From: Palsa-870 sp039935415
GTDB lineage: Bacteria; Chloroflexota; Dormibacteria; Dormibacterales; Dormibacteraceae
Length of the DNA stretch: 64,000 nt
Direction: 5' to 3'
Assembly (NCBI GenBank): GCA_039935415.1
Contig: JBDTKH010000004.1
Span: 62,001-126,000 of the forward strand
The notes beneath the pieces were generated by a model that was given only the letters and a program-made list of their open reading frames with translations, did no database searches and was not told where the DNA came from. The translations under genes were made by a program, and so were the position numbers. Shown in pieces: positions 8,148 through 16,138 of the stretch (position 1 is its first letter; each line of letters opens with the position of its first letter).

Positions 8148-10535
8148 TCATCCAGCCGCGAGCAGCCGGAACACGACCAGCCCGAACAGCGCGCAGGCGG
8201 GGATGACCAGGGCCCGGAAAAGCGCCCAGTAATTGGCCCACGCCTCACGGAGGCGATCGAGCCGACGGCCCGACCCGAATACAAGCGACCAATAGATCGG
8301 CAGCGCCGCGCCCGTGTTCAGCGCGAGCGCCAGCAAGGCGACGCCGCCCGCTCCCACCAGCCACGGCTGCAGCGGCGCGGCGCTGCCGAATCCGGCCTGG
8401 GCTCCCCACATGGCAGCGCTGGCGATCAGCGCGATGAGCGCCGGCACGCCGAGCAGGAAGAACGCGGCAAAGCTGAGGATCACCAGGACCAGCATCAAGG
8501 CGAGCGTGGCGACGATCGCCGAGAGTCCTGACGCCGCGATCGTGATCCCGTTGGCAGGTGCCGTGCCCCCGCGTGCGGGTTGAGTGGGGGCCACCGGCGC
8601 CGGATCCGCCTCGGACCCGGTCACCGAAGCGCGAACCTCCGACCACGAGTGCCAGCTGGCGCCGGCTATGACGCTGCCGGCGATGCCTGCCGAGGCCGCT
8701 GCGATGACGAGGCCGGCTGCGATCGCCACGGCGTTGCGACGGATGATGGCGACGGGAAGCCACGTCCGCCGCCGGCGCGGGCGACCGAGACCTGTCTCCA
8801 TCAGGCGCTCGCGGTCGAAGGTCGTCCCGCAGAGCACGGTCAGCGCGAAGCACGCGGTGATGGGCAGGAGCAGCGAGGCCGGGGCCAGCGGCGAGCGGAA
8901 CACGAACAGCGCCAGCGGAAGGTCGGCCACCGCCGCCGACACGGGCGAGAGCAGGAACGACCACGCGCCTCCCGCCGCGCCCTCTCGCGGAAACAGCATG
9001 AAGCCGAGCATCCGTCCCATCGCCGCCCAGTAGGCTGTGACCGCGGCAACGAACGCGAAGATGGGGAGCAGGTCCCACGGCGCGGCCTCGCCGAACAGGC
9101 TGAGCAGGGCCATGCCGGCGGCCATCCACAGCGTGACCCACACGGTGCTGACGACGGCACCAGGAAGCACCTCGAGCCAGATCAACGAGGGATCGTCGAC
9201 CGGCGTGTAGAGCATCACCTCGAGAGACCCCTGCGCCTTCTCCCACCAGATCCCGATCGAGCTCTTGATCGATTCGAGCAGCGCGAACGACATGAAGAAC
9301 AGCGGAAGCAGGAGGCCGGCCTGCAACGCCGCTCCGCCCGCGATGCGCTGGGCCAGCTGGCCCGCGACGCCGGGCAGCGACCCGAACAGCGACGTGCCCG
9401 CGACCAGCAGCAGGACGAAGGCGTTGAGGTACAGCACCCAGCTGAGGTCGCCTCGCCGCCACCAGGAGCTCACATAGAAAGGGAGTGAGTGCCGCAGCAG
9501 GTCGCCCTGCGCCGGAAGTGACGCAAACATGCGTGTCGCGGTGATGCCGGAAACGACTCTCGTCGGAATCGATATCGTCTGCGCTTCCGCAGGCAAAGGC
9601 TTGGACATCGCCTTGAGGTAGACCGCCTCGAGGGTCGTCTCGTCCTCTGAGAGCTCGTGGAACGGCGCTTCGCGCTCCGCCAGCTTGCTCTGCAGCTGCG
9701 CGGCGAACGCGGCTCGATCCTTCAGCGACGCTTCCCACGGCAGCGTGTAGGTGAGCACGTCGCCCTCCACAGAGTGCTCGACCGTGTTGTCGCTAAGCCA
9801 GTCGTTGAGAGACCGGAGGTTCGACGGCGCGGCGGCCAGGTGAGCGATGAATCGCCTTCCGTCGCCCGCCTCCCGCTGCAACTCTTCCAGCGTGCCGTGC
9901 GTCACGATGACCCCGCGCCGCATGATCGCGATGCGGTCGGCCATCAGCGCAGCTTCGCTCAGGACGTGCGTCGTCACGATCAGCGCGGCGCCGCGCTCGC
10001 GCTGCTCGCCGAGGTAGCGGCGCATGTCGGCGGCCGCAACAGGATCGAGTCCCGCTGTCGGCTCGTCGCAGAAGATCCAGTCGGGCTCGTGCAGGGTGGC
10101 CCTGATCAGCGCGACCTTCTGCGCCATGCCCCGCGAGTACGCCGCGAGCGGCGTGTCCGAGCGGTCGCCCAGCTCGAACCGCTCGAGCAAGCTGTCGATC
10201 CGCGCCTTGCGCACCGTTTCGCTTACCCGGTAGAGGTAGCCGAAACGCTCGAGGTACTCGGGGGCGGTGTTGCGGCCGTACAGCCGCGCCTGGTCGGGCA
10301 CGACCCCCAGGCGCCCCCGAACCTCGTCGAGCTTTTCGGGCAGGCGGAATCCGTCGAGCTCGATCAACCCTGAATCAGGTCGGAGGATGCCACCGAGGCA
10401 GCGCAGCGTCGTCGACTTGCCGGCTCCGTTCTGCCCCAGCAGGACGAGGATCTCGCCGCTGTCGACGTGGAGGTCGACGCCATTCACGGCGCGCACGTCG
10501 GCAAAGCTCTTGCGCAGGCCTTCGACCAGGATCAC
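8148..10535 (-). CDS. ABC-2 type exporter, ATPase and permease fused in one chain
   Basis: 795 aa. Residues 1-230 are a complete ABC ATPase: Walker A GQNGAGKST (34-42), signature YSRGM (133-137), Walker B IFCDEP (154-159), switch histidine in TTHVLSE. Residues about 230-330 resemble the C-terminal extension seen in antibiotic/NatA-type ATPases. From about 360 onward there are two clusters of hydrophobic helices separated by a soluble linker, consistent with an ABC-2 permease. ATPase-first fusions exist but are less common than separate genes. GTG start at 10535. Substrate unknown; the neighbouring lipoprotein may be functionally linked. Confidence 0.8.
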   Translation of the reverse strand: MILVEGLRKSFADVRAVNGVDLHVDSGEILVLLGQNGAGKSTTLRCLGGILRPDSGLIELDGFRLPEKLDEVRGRLGVVPDQARLYGRNTAPEYLERFGYLYRVSETVRKARIDSLLERFELGDRSDTPLAAYSRGMAQKVALIRATLHEPDWIFCDEPTAGLDPVAAADMRRYLGEQRERGAALIVTTHVLSEAALMADRIAIMRRGVIVTHGTLEELQREAGDGRRFIAHLAAAPSNLRSLNDWLSDNTVEHSVEGDVLTYTLPWEASLKDRAAFAAQLQSKLAEREAPFHELSEDETTLEAVYLKAMSKPLPAEAQTISIPTRVVSGITATRMFASLPAQGDLLRHSLPFYVSSWWRRGDLSWVLYLNAFVLLLVAGTSLFGSLPGVAGQLAQRIAGGAALQAGLLLPLFFMSFALLESIKSSIGIWWEKAQGSLEVMLYTPVDDPSLIWLEVLPGAVVSTVWVTLWMAAGMALLSLFGEAAPWDLLPIFAFVAAVTAYWAAMGRMLGFMLFPREGAAGGAWSFLLSPVSAAVADLPLALFVFRSPLAPASLLLPITACFALTVLCGTTFDRERLMETGLGRPRRRRTWLPVAIIRRNAVAIAAGLVIAAASAGIAGSVIAGASWHSWSEVRASVTGSEADPAPVAPTQPARGGTAPANGITIAASGLSAIVATLALMLVLVILSFAAFFLLGVPALIALIASAAMWGAQAGFGSAAPLQPWLVGAGGVALLALALNTGAALPIYWSLVFGSGRRLDRLREAWANYWALFRALVIPACALFGLVVFRLLAAG

Positions 10536-10550
10536 GGGATGCCCGCCGGG

Positions 10551-10603
10551 CGCGCCCAGGGCGCATTTCTAGAAGTTGTCGGGACCGCGCAGGGCGCACT
10601 CCT
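10551..10603. repeat. tandem pair of short GC-rich repeats
   Basis: Two imperfect copies of a unit close to GCGCAGGGCGCACTTCC lie in the tmk/ABC gap (10551-10570 and 10586-10603). The same unit recurs at 14375-14394, 14401-14422 and, inverted, at 12753-12782. Each copy contains a GCGC-rich half palindrome. Confidence 0.6.
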
Positions 10604-10608
10604 CAAAC

Positions 10609-11226
10609 TCAGACCGGCTTCACCCCAGCGCGCTCGATCAGTGGTATCAGTCGATCTTTGACTTCGAAATGGATCTTCTCGCGCGACCCGGTCGCGTCGA
10701 GGCGCGTGAAACGTGCAGGCTCCGCCGCCGCCAGCAAGGCATAGGCCTCGGCGACCTTGGTGTGGAAGTCGAGGGATTCCTGCTCCATCCGGTCCGGCGC
10801 CTTGCCGGCCGCTTCGTGACGGCCGAGCCCGGTCTCAACCGGGCCCTCGAGGAGGAAGGTCACGTCCGGTCGGGGAAAGGTCGCCGGCCACGTCGTGGGC
10901 ACACCACGCGCACCACCCTGGTACGCGAGCGTCGAGTCGTGATAACGGTCGGCGATGACGATCTTCCCTGCCGCCAGCGCCGGCGTGATTACCTCACCGA
11001 TCAGCTGACGCCTCGCCGCCATGAAGAGGTACATCTCGGCCTCTGCGTCGATGTCGAGACCCGCGTAGAGCACGACCTCTCGTATCCGCTCACCGAGCTC
11101 GGTGCCGCCAGGCTCTCGGACGACCACGGGATCGTGCGGCGCCAGCCACTCGCCCAACATCTCGACCTGAGTGGTCTTCCCCGAACCCTCGGTGCCCTCG
11201 AACGTGACGAAGAGACCGCGGCCCAT
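10609..11226 (-). CDS. tmk: thymidylate kinase
   Basis: 205 aa dTMP kinase, phosphorylating dTMP to dTDP. The P-loop FVTFEGTEGSGKTTQ is at residues 6-20, the DR(Y/H) motif reads IADRYHDSTLAYQG, and VREPGGTELGERIR is the dTMP-binding region. The lid LETGLGRHEAAGKAPDRME-type segment is present. Length is normal. It lies 19 nt after the R3H ATPase gene on the same strand, so it is probably the last gene of the pdxS-pdxT-GNAT-R3H-tmk transcript. Confidence 0.95.
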   Translation of the reverse strand: MGRGLFVTFEGTEGSGKTTQVEMLGEWLAPHDPVVVREPGGTELGERIREVVLYAGLDIDAEAEMYLFMAARRQLIGEVITPALAAGKIVIADRYHDSTLAYQGGARGVPTTWPATFPRPDVTFLLEGPVETGLGRHEAAGKAPDRMEQESLDFHTKVAEAYALLAAAEPARFTRLDATGSREKIHFEVKDRLIPLIERAGVKPV

Positions 11227-11245
11227 CAGTGCTGCGAAAGTCTAT

Positions 11246-12823
11246 CTACGCGGGTTCCTCAGGAGACGGTGTTATGCGAAGCCGGCGCAATGGCTCTTTC
11301 CCGGTGCTTCGCGCCGAGAGCTCGTTCTCGGCGACCAGCTGGTGCTGGAGCCTGCGCAGGTAAGCGTTCTGCGGTGAGATCTCGACCGGGCGGAGGGTGG
11401 TCTTGACCGCCTTGATCGCGGCAGCGGCCTCGGCCAGGGCCCGGGTCGTCGTCTCGTCGTGCCGGTCGACTCCGTAGATGCGGGAGAGCGCGTCGCGCAC
11501 CTGCGTCACCGAATTCGACTTGAGGATGTGGATCGGGAGGCCACGGCTCTCGGCCTGGCGTAGGCTGTCCGGCCGGCGCCGGTAGTGGTTCTTCAGCGTA
11601 AGCACAGCGCCGGCGCCGTCCAGGTTACCCAGCACCCTGACTGGCAGCGCGAGCTCTTTGATCGACTGCTCGACGTGATGGCGGCTGACGCCATAAGGAA
11701 AGATGCCGAGCGGCTTGTTGGCCGAGGGTGGGGCGGGCGGCAGCTCTGGCGTCAGGACCACCGGCGAGTCCACGTTGGAGATGACCCTTCCTTCACGGGT
11801 GCGCATACGAATCTTCGGCGTGAGCAGGGGGCCGCGAAGCGCGGTGTCGACCACGTCCGCCAGCGGCATGTGGATCGCCACGCGATCGCGGTCCTGGATC
11901 TCGACGAGCACGTCAAACGTCGGCGGCGCCTTGCGCTCGAGGACCGACTTCTGCGTTCCACGCCGTCGCGCCTCCTCGTCGGAGAGCGTGACGCTCTGGA
12001 TGCCGCCGAGCAGGTCGTTGAGGGTCGGGTTGATGAGCAGGTTCTCGAGCGTCTGGCCGTGGGCGGTGGCGATGAGCTGCACTCCGCGCTCGGCGATCGT
12101 GCGCGCTGCGCCCGCTTCGAGCTCGGTGCCGATCTCGTCGATGACGATGACCTCGGGCATGTGGTTCTCGACCGCCTCGATCATCACCGCGTGCTGCAGC
12201 ATCGGCGTCTTCACCTGCATTCGCCGCGCGCGGCCGATGCCGGGATGCGGGATGTCGCCGTCGCCGCCGATCTCGTTTGAGGTGTCAACGATGACGACGC
12301 GCTTGCGGAGCTCGTCGGCGAGCAGTCGCGCGCACTCGCGAAGCATCGTGGTCTTGCCGATGCCAGGACGGCCGAGCAGAAGGATGCTCTGGCCGCTCAC
12401 GACGATGTCACGGATGATCTCGCCGGTTCCGGTCACCGCGCGGCCGACGCGCATCGTCAGCCCGGTGATGCGGCCCGACCGGTTTCGAATCGCGGAGACG
12501 CGGTGAAGGGTGCGCTCGATGCCTGCGCGGTTGTCGTCGCCGAACTGTCCGACGTTGTTGGCCACGTGCTCGAGGTCGGAAGCCGTCACCGTGCGGTCGG
12601 TGAGCAGCACCTCACGTCCCGGCACACGGGCCGCGGGCTCGCGGCCGAGGTCGAGCACGATCTCCAGGAGTTCGCTCGGATCGGTGCGCTCGTGCAGGGC
12701 TCGCGCGAGGTCGGTCGGCAATGCGCGGGCGAGGAGCTCGATCTCCTCATCCCAGTCAGTCGGAAGTGCGCCCTGCGCGCGGCCGGCGGCACGAGGCGAC
12801 AGCGTCGGCTCGGGGCGGCTCAT
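11246..12823 (-). CDS. AAA ATPase with C-terminal R3H domain (SpoIIIAA/Ycf45-like)
   Basis: 525 aa. The central RecA/AAA-like ATPase has Walker A LLGRPGIGKTTMLRE and Walker B with VIVIDEIGTE. The segment VDTSNEIGGDGDIPHPGIGRARRM is highly characteristic of the SpoIIIAA/Ycf45 group. The C-terminus (SPQNAYLRRLQHQLVAENEL followed by basic residues) is an R3H-like single-stranded nucleic acid binding domain. In other bacteria such proteins are hypothetical nucleic-acid ATPases. The N-terminal extension contains a copy of a dispersed intergenic repeat (residues about 12-22). Its ATG overlaps the GNAT stop (ATGA at 12820-12823). Confidence 0.85.
   Translation of the reverse strand: MSRPEPTLSPRAAGRAQGALPTDWDEEIELLARALPTDLARALHERTDPSELLEIVLDLGREPAARVPGREVLLTDRTVTASDLEHVANNVGQFGDDNRAGIERTLHRVSAIRNRSGRITGLTMRVGRAVTGTGEIIRDIVVSGQSILLLGRPGIGKTTMLRECARLLADELRKRVVIVDTSNEIGGDGDIPHPGIGRARRMQVKTPMLQHAVMIEAVENHMPEVIVIDEIGTELEAGAARTIAERGVQLIATAHGQTLENLLINPTLNDLLGGIQSVTLSDEEARRRGTQKSVLERKAPPTFDVLVEIQDRDRVAIHMPLADVVDTALRGPLLTPKIRMRTREGRVISNVDSPVVLTPELPPAPPSANKPLGIFPYGVSRHHVEQSIKELALPVRVLGNLDGAGAVLTLKNHYRRRPDSLRQAESRGLPIHILKSNSVTQVRDALSRIYGVDRHDETTTRALAEAAAAIKAVKTTLRPVEISPQNAYLRRLQHQLVAENELSARSTGKEPLRRLRITPSPEEPA
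12753..12782. repeat. dispersed GC-rich repeat inside the R3H ATPase gene
   Basis: Inverted copy of the unit found twice before pdxT and twice after tmk. About 20 nt are nearly identical to the 14401-14422 copy. Here it is read as coding sequence for the N-terminal extension of the R3H ATPase. Confidence 0.55.
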
Positions 12824-13791
12824 CCGAACGAGGGCACCAATCCTTTCTCGCGCACCGGTACCCGGACCGCAAGCTCCTTGACCAACAAAAGCTGCGTCAG
12901 CAGGACTGCGAACCCACGCCCGCGAAGGGCGTCGATCATGTGGGAATCATAGTGGCGCAGGCTGGACCAGGCCGGGCCCTCCGACCCGCCAAGCAGCGAC
13001 AGGCCGAAGTCCGCCAGCTCGCCCGGCAGTGGGTCCTCCGGCAGCGCCATGAAGTTCAGCGTGTCTGGCCGCGCGCCTGATCCTCGCTCGACCTTGACCC
13101 AGCCGACCAGCTCCACGCGATCGACCACGTGCTCCTGCTTTCCGGAACCCCGCGCGGCCAGCCGGCCCGTCCATTCGCCGCCGTGCAGCGCCCTCCACTC
13201 GCGATACGTCGGCGCCTCGATCTGGGACACGCCCTGCGGGGTCACCTTCCGGTAGAGCTGGTAGAGAAGCCGGTTGTCGCCGCGCCGGACCGGCCGCGTG
13301 CCCTCGGGAAACTGTTGGGAGCGCATCGTGGGGTGATCGGCGTAGACGACGACCTCGGTCGCGTACTGGCGAAACCCTTGCATCCTGAACGCGGGCAGCA
13401 GAGGGTCCCGGTCGGGCAAGCGGACGAAAACCCGCAGCGCACCGCGCTCGAGCGCCTGGTTGCACAGGTGCTCGACGAGCACGGGGGCCACCTCGTCGGC
13501 GTCCATTCCATCGACCACCTGGAGATTAAGGACCTGCAGCACCCGCGCCCGACCCAGGTCCAGGCTCAGAGGCTGGCCCGATGCCTGGATGAAGCCGACG
13601 ACCTTGCCGTTGTCCTCGGCCACGTAGATCAGCGTCTCCTGGGAGAGCGGGAGAAGCGCTGACAGAGTCGAGCTGAGCAGCGACCACAGCCTCGCCGCAG
13701 GCGGCTCTGCCTCGCTGATGCGAATGTCAGACGAGCGGTGCATCTCCTCGATTCGTCCGAGGTCCATCAGTCCCGCAGCCCTGATCTTCAC
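12820..13791 (-). CDS. GNAT-family N-acetyltransferase
   Basis: 323 aa from GTG 13791, which overlaps the pdxT stop (GTGA). The first half has the GNAT fold: KIRAAGLMDLGRIEEMH start, ETLIYVAEDNGKVVGFIQA strand 4, ARVLQVLNLQVVDG strand, and ALERGALRVFVRLPDRDPLLPAFRMQGFRQYATEVVVYA. The second half (about residue 160 on) is an additional domain of unknown role, possibly a degenerate second GNAT repeat. Substrate unknown. The position between pdxT and an R3H ATPase, with overlaps on both sides, indicates tight co-translation. Confidence 0.7.
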   Translation of the reverse strand: MKIRAAGLMDLGRIEEMHRSSDIRISEAEPPAARLWSLLSSTLSALLPLSQETLIYVAEDNGKVVGFIQASGQPLSLDLGRARVLQVLNLQVVDGMDADEVAPVLVEHLCNQALERGALRVFVRLPDRDPLLPAFRMQGFRQYATEVVVYADHPTMRSQQFPEGTRPVRRGDNRLLYQLYRKVTPQGVSQIEAPTYREWRALHGGEWTGRLAARGSGKQEHVVDRVELVGWVKVERGSGARPDTLNFMALPEDPLPGELADFGLSLLGGSEGPAWSSLRHYDSHMIDALRGRGFAVLLTQLLLVKELAVRVPVREKGLVPSFG

Positions 13792-14363
13792 GCATGAGTC
13801 CCCGCCATGCGGACGAACTCGCGATGCAGGCGCAGGTCGGTCGTCAGCTCGGGGTGAAAGCACAGCGCGAGGATGCGGCCCTGGCGGACGGCGACTGCGT
13901 GCCCATCGTGCGTCGCGATGACCTTCGCGCCGCCCGTCGACTCGACCAGCGGCGCGCGGATGAACACGCCGGGAAAGCTCTTGCCGTCCAGCCCGTCGAT
14001 GTCGAGCGCGGCCTCGAAGCTGTCCACCTGCCGGCCGTACCCGTTGCGGCGGACCCTGATGTCCAGCAGGCCGAGACCCTTCTGGTCGGCCATACCGTCG
14101 GAGACGTCGCTCGCCAGCACGATCATCCCGGCACAGGTGGCGAAGGTCGCGAGCCCATCCGAGATCGCCTGCCGCAGGGGTTCCAGCAAGCCCGCTCGCT
14201 CGAGCAGCATCGTCATGGTCGTACTCTCGCCGCCAGGAAGCACGATGCCGTCGAGGCCCTCGAGGTCCTCACGCACGCGGACAAGCCGCGTTCGCGCGCC
14301 GGCTTTCTCCAGCGCGCGCATGTGCTCGGCGAACGCACCCTGCATCGCGAGGACCCCGATCAA
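13788..14363 (-). CDS. pdxT: pyridoxal 5'-phosphate synthase glutaminase subunit PdxT
   Basis: Class I glutamine amidotransferase that supplies ammonia to PdxS for PLP synthesis. The core begins LIGVLAMQGAFAEHMRALE. It has the oxyanion motif LPGGESTTM, nucleophile region FATCAGMIVLA (Cys) and the His-Glu pair in ALCFHPELTTD. TTG 14363 gives 191 aa, matching the family. The frame stays open upstream through two copies of a dispersed repeat, and a GTG within the second copy (14391) is an alternative start. No good Shine-Dalgarno is seen, so the exact start is uncertain. Confidence 0.9.
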   Translation of the reverse strand: MIGVLAMQGAFAEHMRALEKAGARTRLVRVREDLEGLDGIVLPGGESTTMTMLLERAGLLEPLRQAISDGLATFATCAGMIVLASDVSDGMADQKGLGLLDIRVRRNGYGRQVDSFEAALDIDGLDGKSFPGVFIRAPLVESTGGAKVIATHDGHAVAVRQGRILALCFHPELTTDLRLHREFVRMAGTHA

Positions 14364-14374
14364 GGGCCGCCGGG

Positions 14375-14422
14375 CGCGCGCAGGACGCACTTCCAAAAGA
14401 GCGCGTGCAGGGCGCACTTCCG
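14375..14422. repeat. two dispersed repeat units between pdxS and pdxT
   Basis: Copies at 14375-14394 and 14401-14422 match the units at 10551-10603 and 12753-12782. They lie in the 82-nt pdxS-pdxT gap and are open in the pdxT frame, where the translation gives a repeated EVRPARA-like peptide. Confidence 0.6.
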
Positions 14423-14445
14423 ATTGGCTCCCTGTCGGAGCCGAC

Positions 14446-15363
14446 CTACCAGCCTCTGGCAGCGAGCAGCTGGTCCTTTGGAATGGCGGGGATTTCGAGT
14501 CCATCCATCGCCTTTCCCAGCCCCGCGGAGACCTCGGCCAGGACCTCCGGCTTGTCGAAGTAGGTGGTAGCCGCGACGATCGCCTTGGCACGCTTCAAGG
14601 GGTCCTCGGACTTGAATATGCCGGAGCCGACGAAGACCCCGTCGACGCCGAGCTGCATCATCAGCGCCGCGTCGGTTGGCGTGGCGATGCCGCCGGCGGC
14701 GAAGTTGACGACAGGCAGGCGGCCACTGCGCTGGCACTCGACCAGGATCTCGAGCGGCGCGCCGATCAGCTTTGCCTCGTGGACGAGCTCTGCGCGGTTC
14801 ATGCCCTGCAGCTTGCGGATCCCGGCGTTCACCGCTCGCGCGTGACGAACGGCCTCCACGACGTTCCCGGTCCCTGCCTCACCCTTGGTGCGAATCATCG
14901 CCGCGCCTTCGGCGATGCGGCGCGTCGCCTCTCCCAGGTCGCGGCACCCGCAGACGAAGGGCACTTTGAATGGGTGCTTGTCGATGTGGTTCTCCTCGTC
15001 GGCAGGGGTGAGCACCTCAGACTCGTCGATGTAGTCGACCCCCAGAGCCTCGAGCACCTGGGCCTCGACGAAATGGCCGATCCTGCACTTTGCCATGACC
15101 GGGATGGTGACGACGGCCATGATCGACTTGATCAGGTCCGGGTCCGACATGCGGGCGACGCCGCCCTCCTTGCGGATGTCGGCCGGCACGCGCTCGAGCG
15201 CCATCACTGCGCACGCGCCGGCCTCCTGGGCGATGCGGGCGTGCTCGGGGGTGACGACGTCCATGATCACGCCGCCCTTGAGCATCTGCGCCAGGCCGGC
15301 CTTGACCTTGAACGAGCCCTTTGCAGCCCCGTTTCCATTACGCGAACCGTTGCGTTCGGCCAC
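14446..15363 (-). CDS. pdxS: pyridoxal 5'-phosphate synthase subunit PdxS
   Basis: 305 aa TIM-barrel PLP synthase combining ribose 5-phosphate, glyceraldehyde 3-phosphate and ammonia. Diagnostic stretches are KAGLAQMLKGGVIMDVV, EAGACAVMALERVPADIR, DESEVLTPADEENHI with the catalytic lysine region HPFKVPFVCGCRDLGEA, and the phosphate-binding loop GGIATPTDAALMMQLG. GTG 15363 is chosen because TAGAAT lies 7 nt upstream and homology starts just after it; an upstream open frame runs through a repeat element. It heads the PLP operon on the minus strand. Confidence 0.95.
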   Translation of the reverse strand: MAERNGSRNGNGAAKGSFKVKAGLAQMLKGGVIMDVVTPEHARIAQEAGACAVMALERVPADIRKEGGVARMSDPDLIKSIMAVVTIPVMAKCRIGHFVEAQVLEALGVDYIDESEVLTPADEENHIDKHPFKVPFVCGCRDLGEATRRIAEGAAMIRTKGEAGTGNVVEAVRHARAVNAGIRKLQGMNRAELVHEAKLIGAPLEILVECQRSGRLPVVNFAAGGIATPTDAALMMQLGVDGVFVGSGIFKSEDPLKRAKAIVAATTYFDKPEVLAEVSAGLGKAMDGLEIPAIPKDQLLAARGW

Positions 15364-15370
15364 AATCGGA

Positions 15371-15376
15371 ATTCTA
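15371..15376 (-). promoter_or_regulatory. -10 box TAGAAT for pdxS
   Basis: TAGAAT on the minus strand lies 7 nt before the pdxS GTG. There is no Shine-Dalgarno between, so a leaderless mRNA is likely. The repeat element at 15430-15550 is then upstream of the transcript. Confidence 0.5.
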
Positions 15377-15429
15377 CGCCGGGGTTCTCGAAGCCCATTG
15401 GGACAAACCCGCCTTCGGGACAATGCCAA

Positions 15430-15550
15430 GTGGAGCCTGAGGCCGGATTTGCTCCGGCCGTCACCAACGCGTCCACTTTCCAAACTCCTCCCAGCGTCGC
15501 CGACGAGGGGAGGGGGTCCCGCGGGGGTGGACGACTGTCCTCACCCGCGC
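15430..15550 (-). repeat. composite terminator/hairpin element, copy A
   Basis: It follows the stop codon of the gene at 15556-16116 by a few nt. Read on the minus strand it has a GC-rich terminator-like hairpin (about 15512-15548), a CCCCCGCGGGACCCCC block, a GGAAAGTGG-like segment and a second perfect hairpin at 15441-15459 (GGCCGG...CCGGCC). Copies B (18203-18322) and C (62519-62629) share this order. Confidence 0.65.
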
Positions 15551-15555
15551 CTTTT

Positions 15556-16116
15556 TTAGAGTCGCTCCAAAACCAGGGTCCGCTTGGACGCGTACTCGCC
15601 GTCTGACAGCAGCCCGTCCCGGTGGAGCCTGGTCAGCATGTCCATCTCCTCGAGCACGTCGAGGAGTGGCGCCATCGTGCGGCGGGCCAGGTAGGCCTCG
15701 GATGCGGTGCCTGCCTCTTCGCCGCGCGCGTCGAACTCGCGGATGAAGAAGAGGGCTTTGACGGCTGAGAACGGGATCCCGAGCTTGCGGATCGGGCTGT
15801 CGGACTGCTCGGCGTGGAGGTGAAGGACGACCCCGTAGCGGTGACGCTCCAGCGTCCCGTCCAGGTGGCCTCGCAGCACCTCACCGTCCAGGAACCGGAT
15901 CGCCACCTTGCGGGTGGGTGTTTCGGACGCCAGGTCCTTGTCACGGGGCAATTCGACCCATTTGACCGCCGTCAGCGGGATCCAGGCCGTCTCGTTGTTC
16001 TCCAGGCCGCCGGCGTCGTCGACCTCGACCAGGAAGTCGGGCTCGTCGAAATCGAGATCGCGAGCCACCCCTTCCAGGGTCTCGTCGTCGAAAAAGCGGA
16101 CGACTACCTTGGCCAT
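15556..16116 (-). CDS. hypothetical protein with duplicated beta-rich domain (DUF6982-like) and SHOCT-like C-terminus
   Basis: 186 aa. It opens with KVVVRFFDDETLEGVARDLD, and a second similar unit, KVAIRFLDGEVLRGHLDGTL, starts near residue 70, so the first 130 residues look like two repeats of a small beta domain of the kind annotated DUF6982. The C-terminal 40 residues (LLDVLEEMDMLTRLHRDGLLSDGEYASKR) resemble a SHOCT helix-turn module, common at the ends of bacterial proteins. Function unknown; probably an oligomeric cytoplasmic protein. It lies 22 nt after the sigma factor gene and is probably cotranscribed. Confidence 0.6.
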   Translation of the reverse strand: MAKVVVRFFDDETLEGVARDLDFDEPDFLVEVDDAGGLENNETAWIPLTAVKWVELPRDKDLASETPTRKVAIRFLDGEVLRGHLDGTLERHRYGVVLHLHAEQSDSPIRKLGIPFSAVKALFFIREFDARGEEAGTASEAYLARRTMAPLLDVLEEMDMLTRLHRDGLLSDGEYASKRTLVLERL

Positions 16117-16138
16117 CTCACACCTATTCTCCTAACCC

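Noticed and set aside
15430..15550. 5' riboswitch for pdxS
   Set aside because: The -10 box TAGAAT lies downstream of the element, 7 nt from the pdxS start, so the element is not in the pdxS mRNA. All three copies track upstream stop codons instead.
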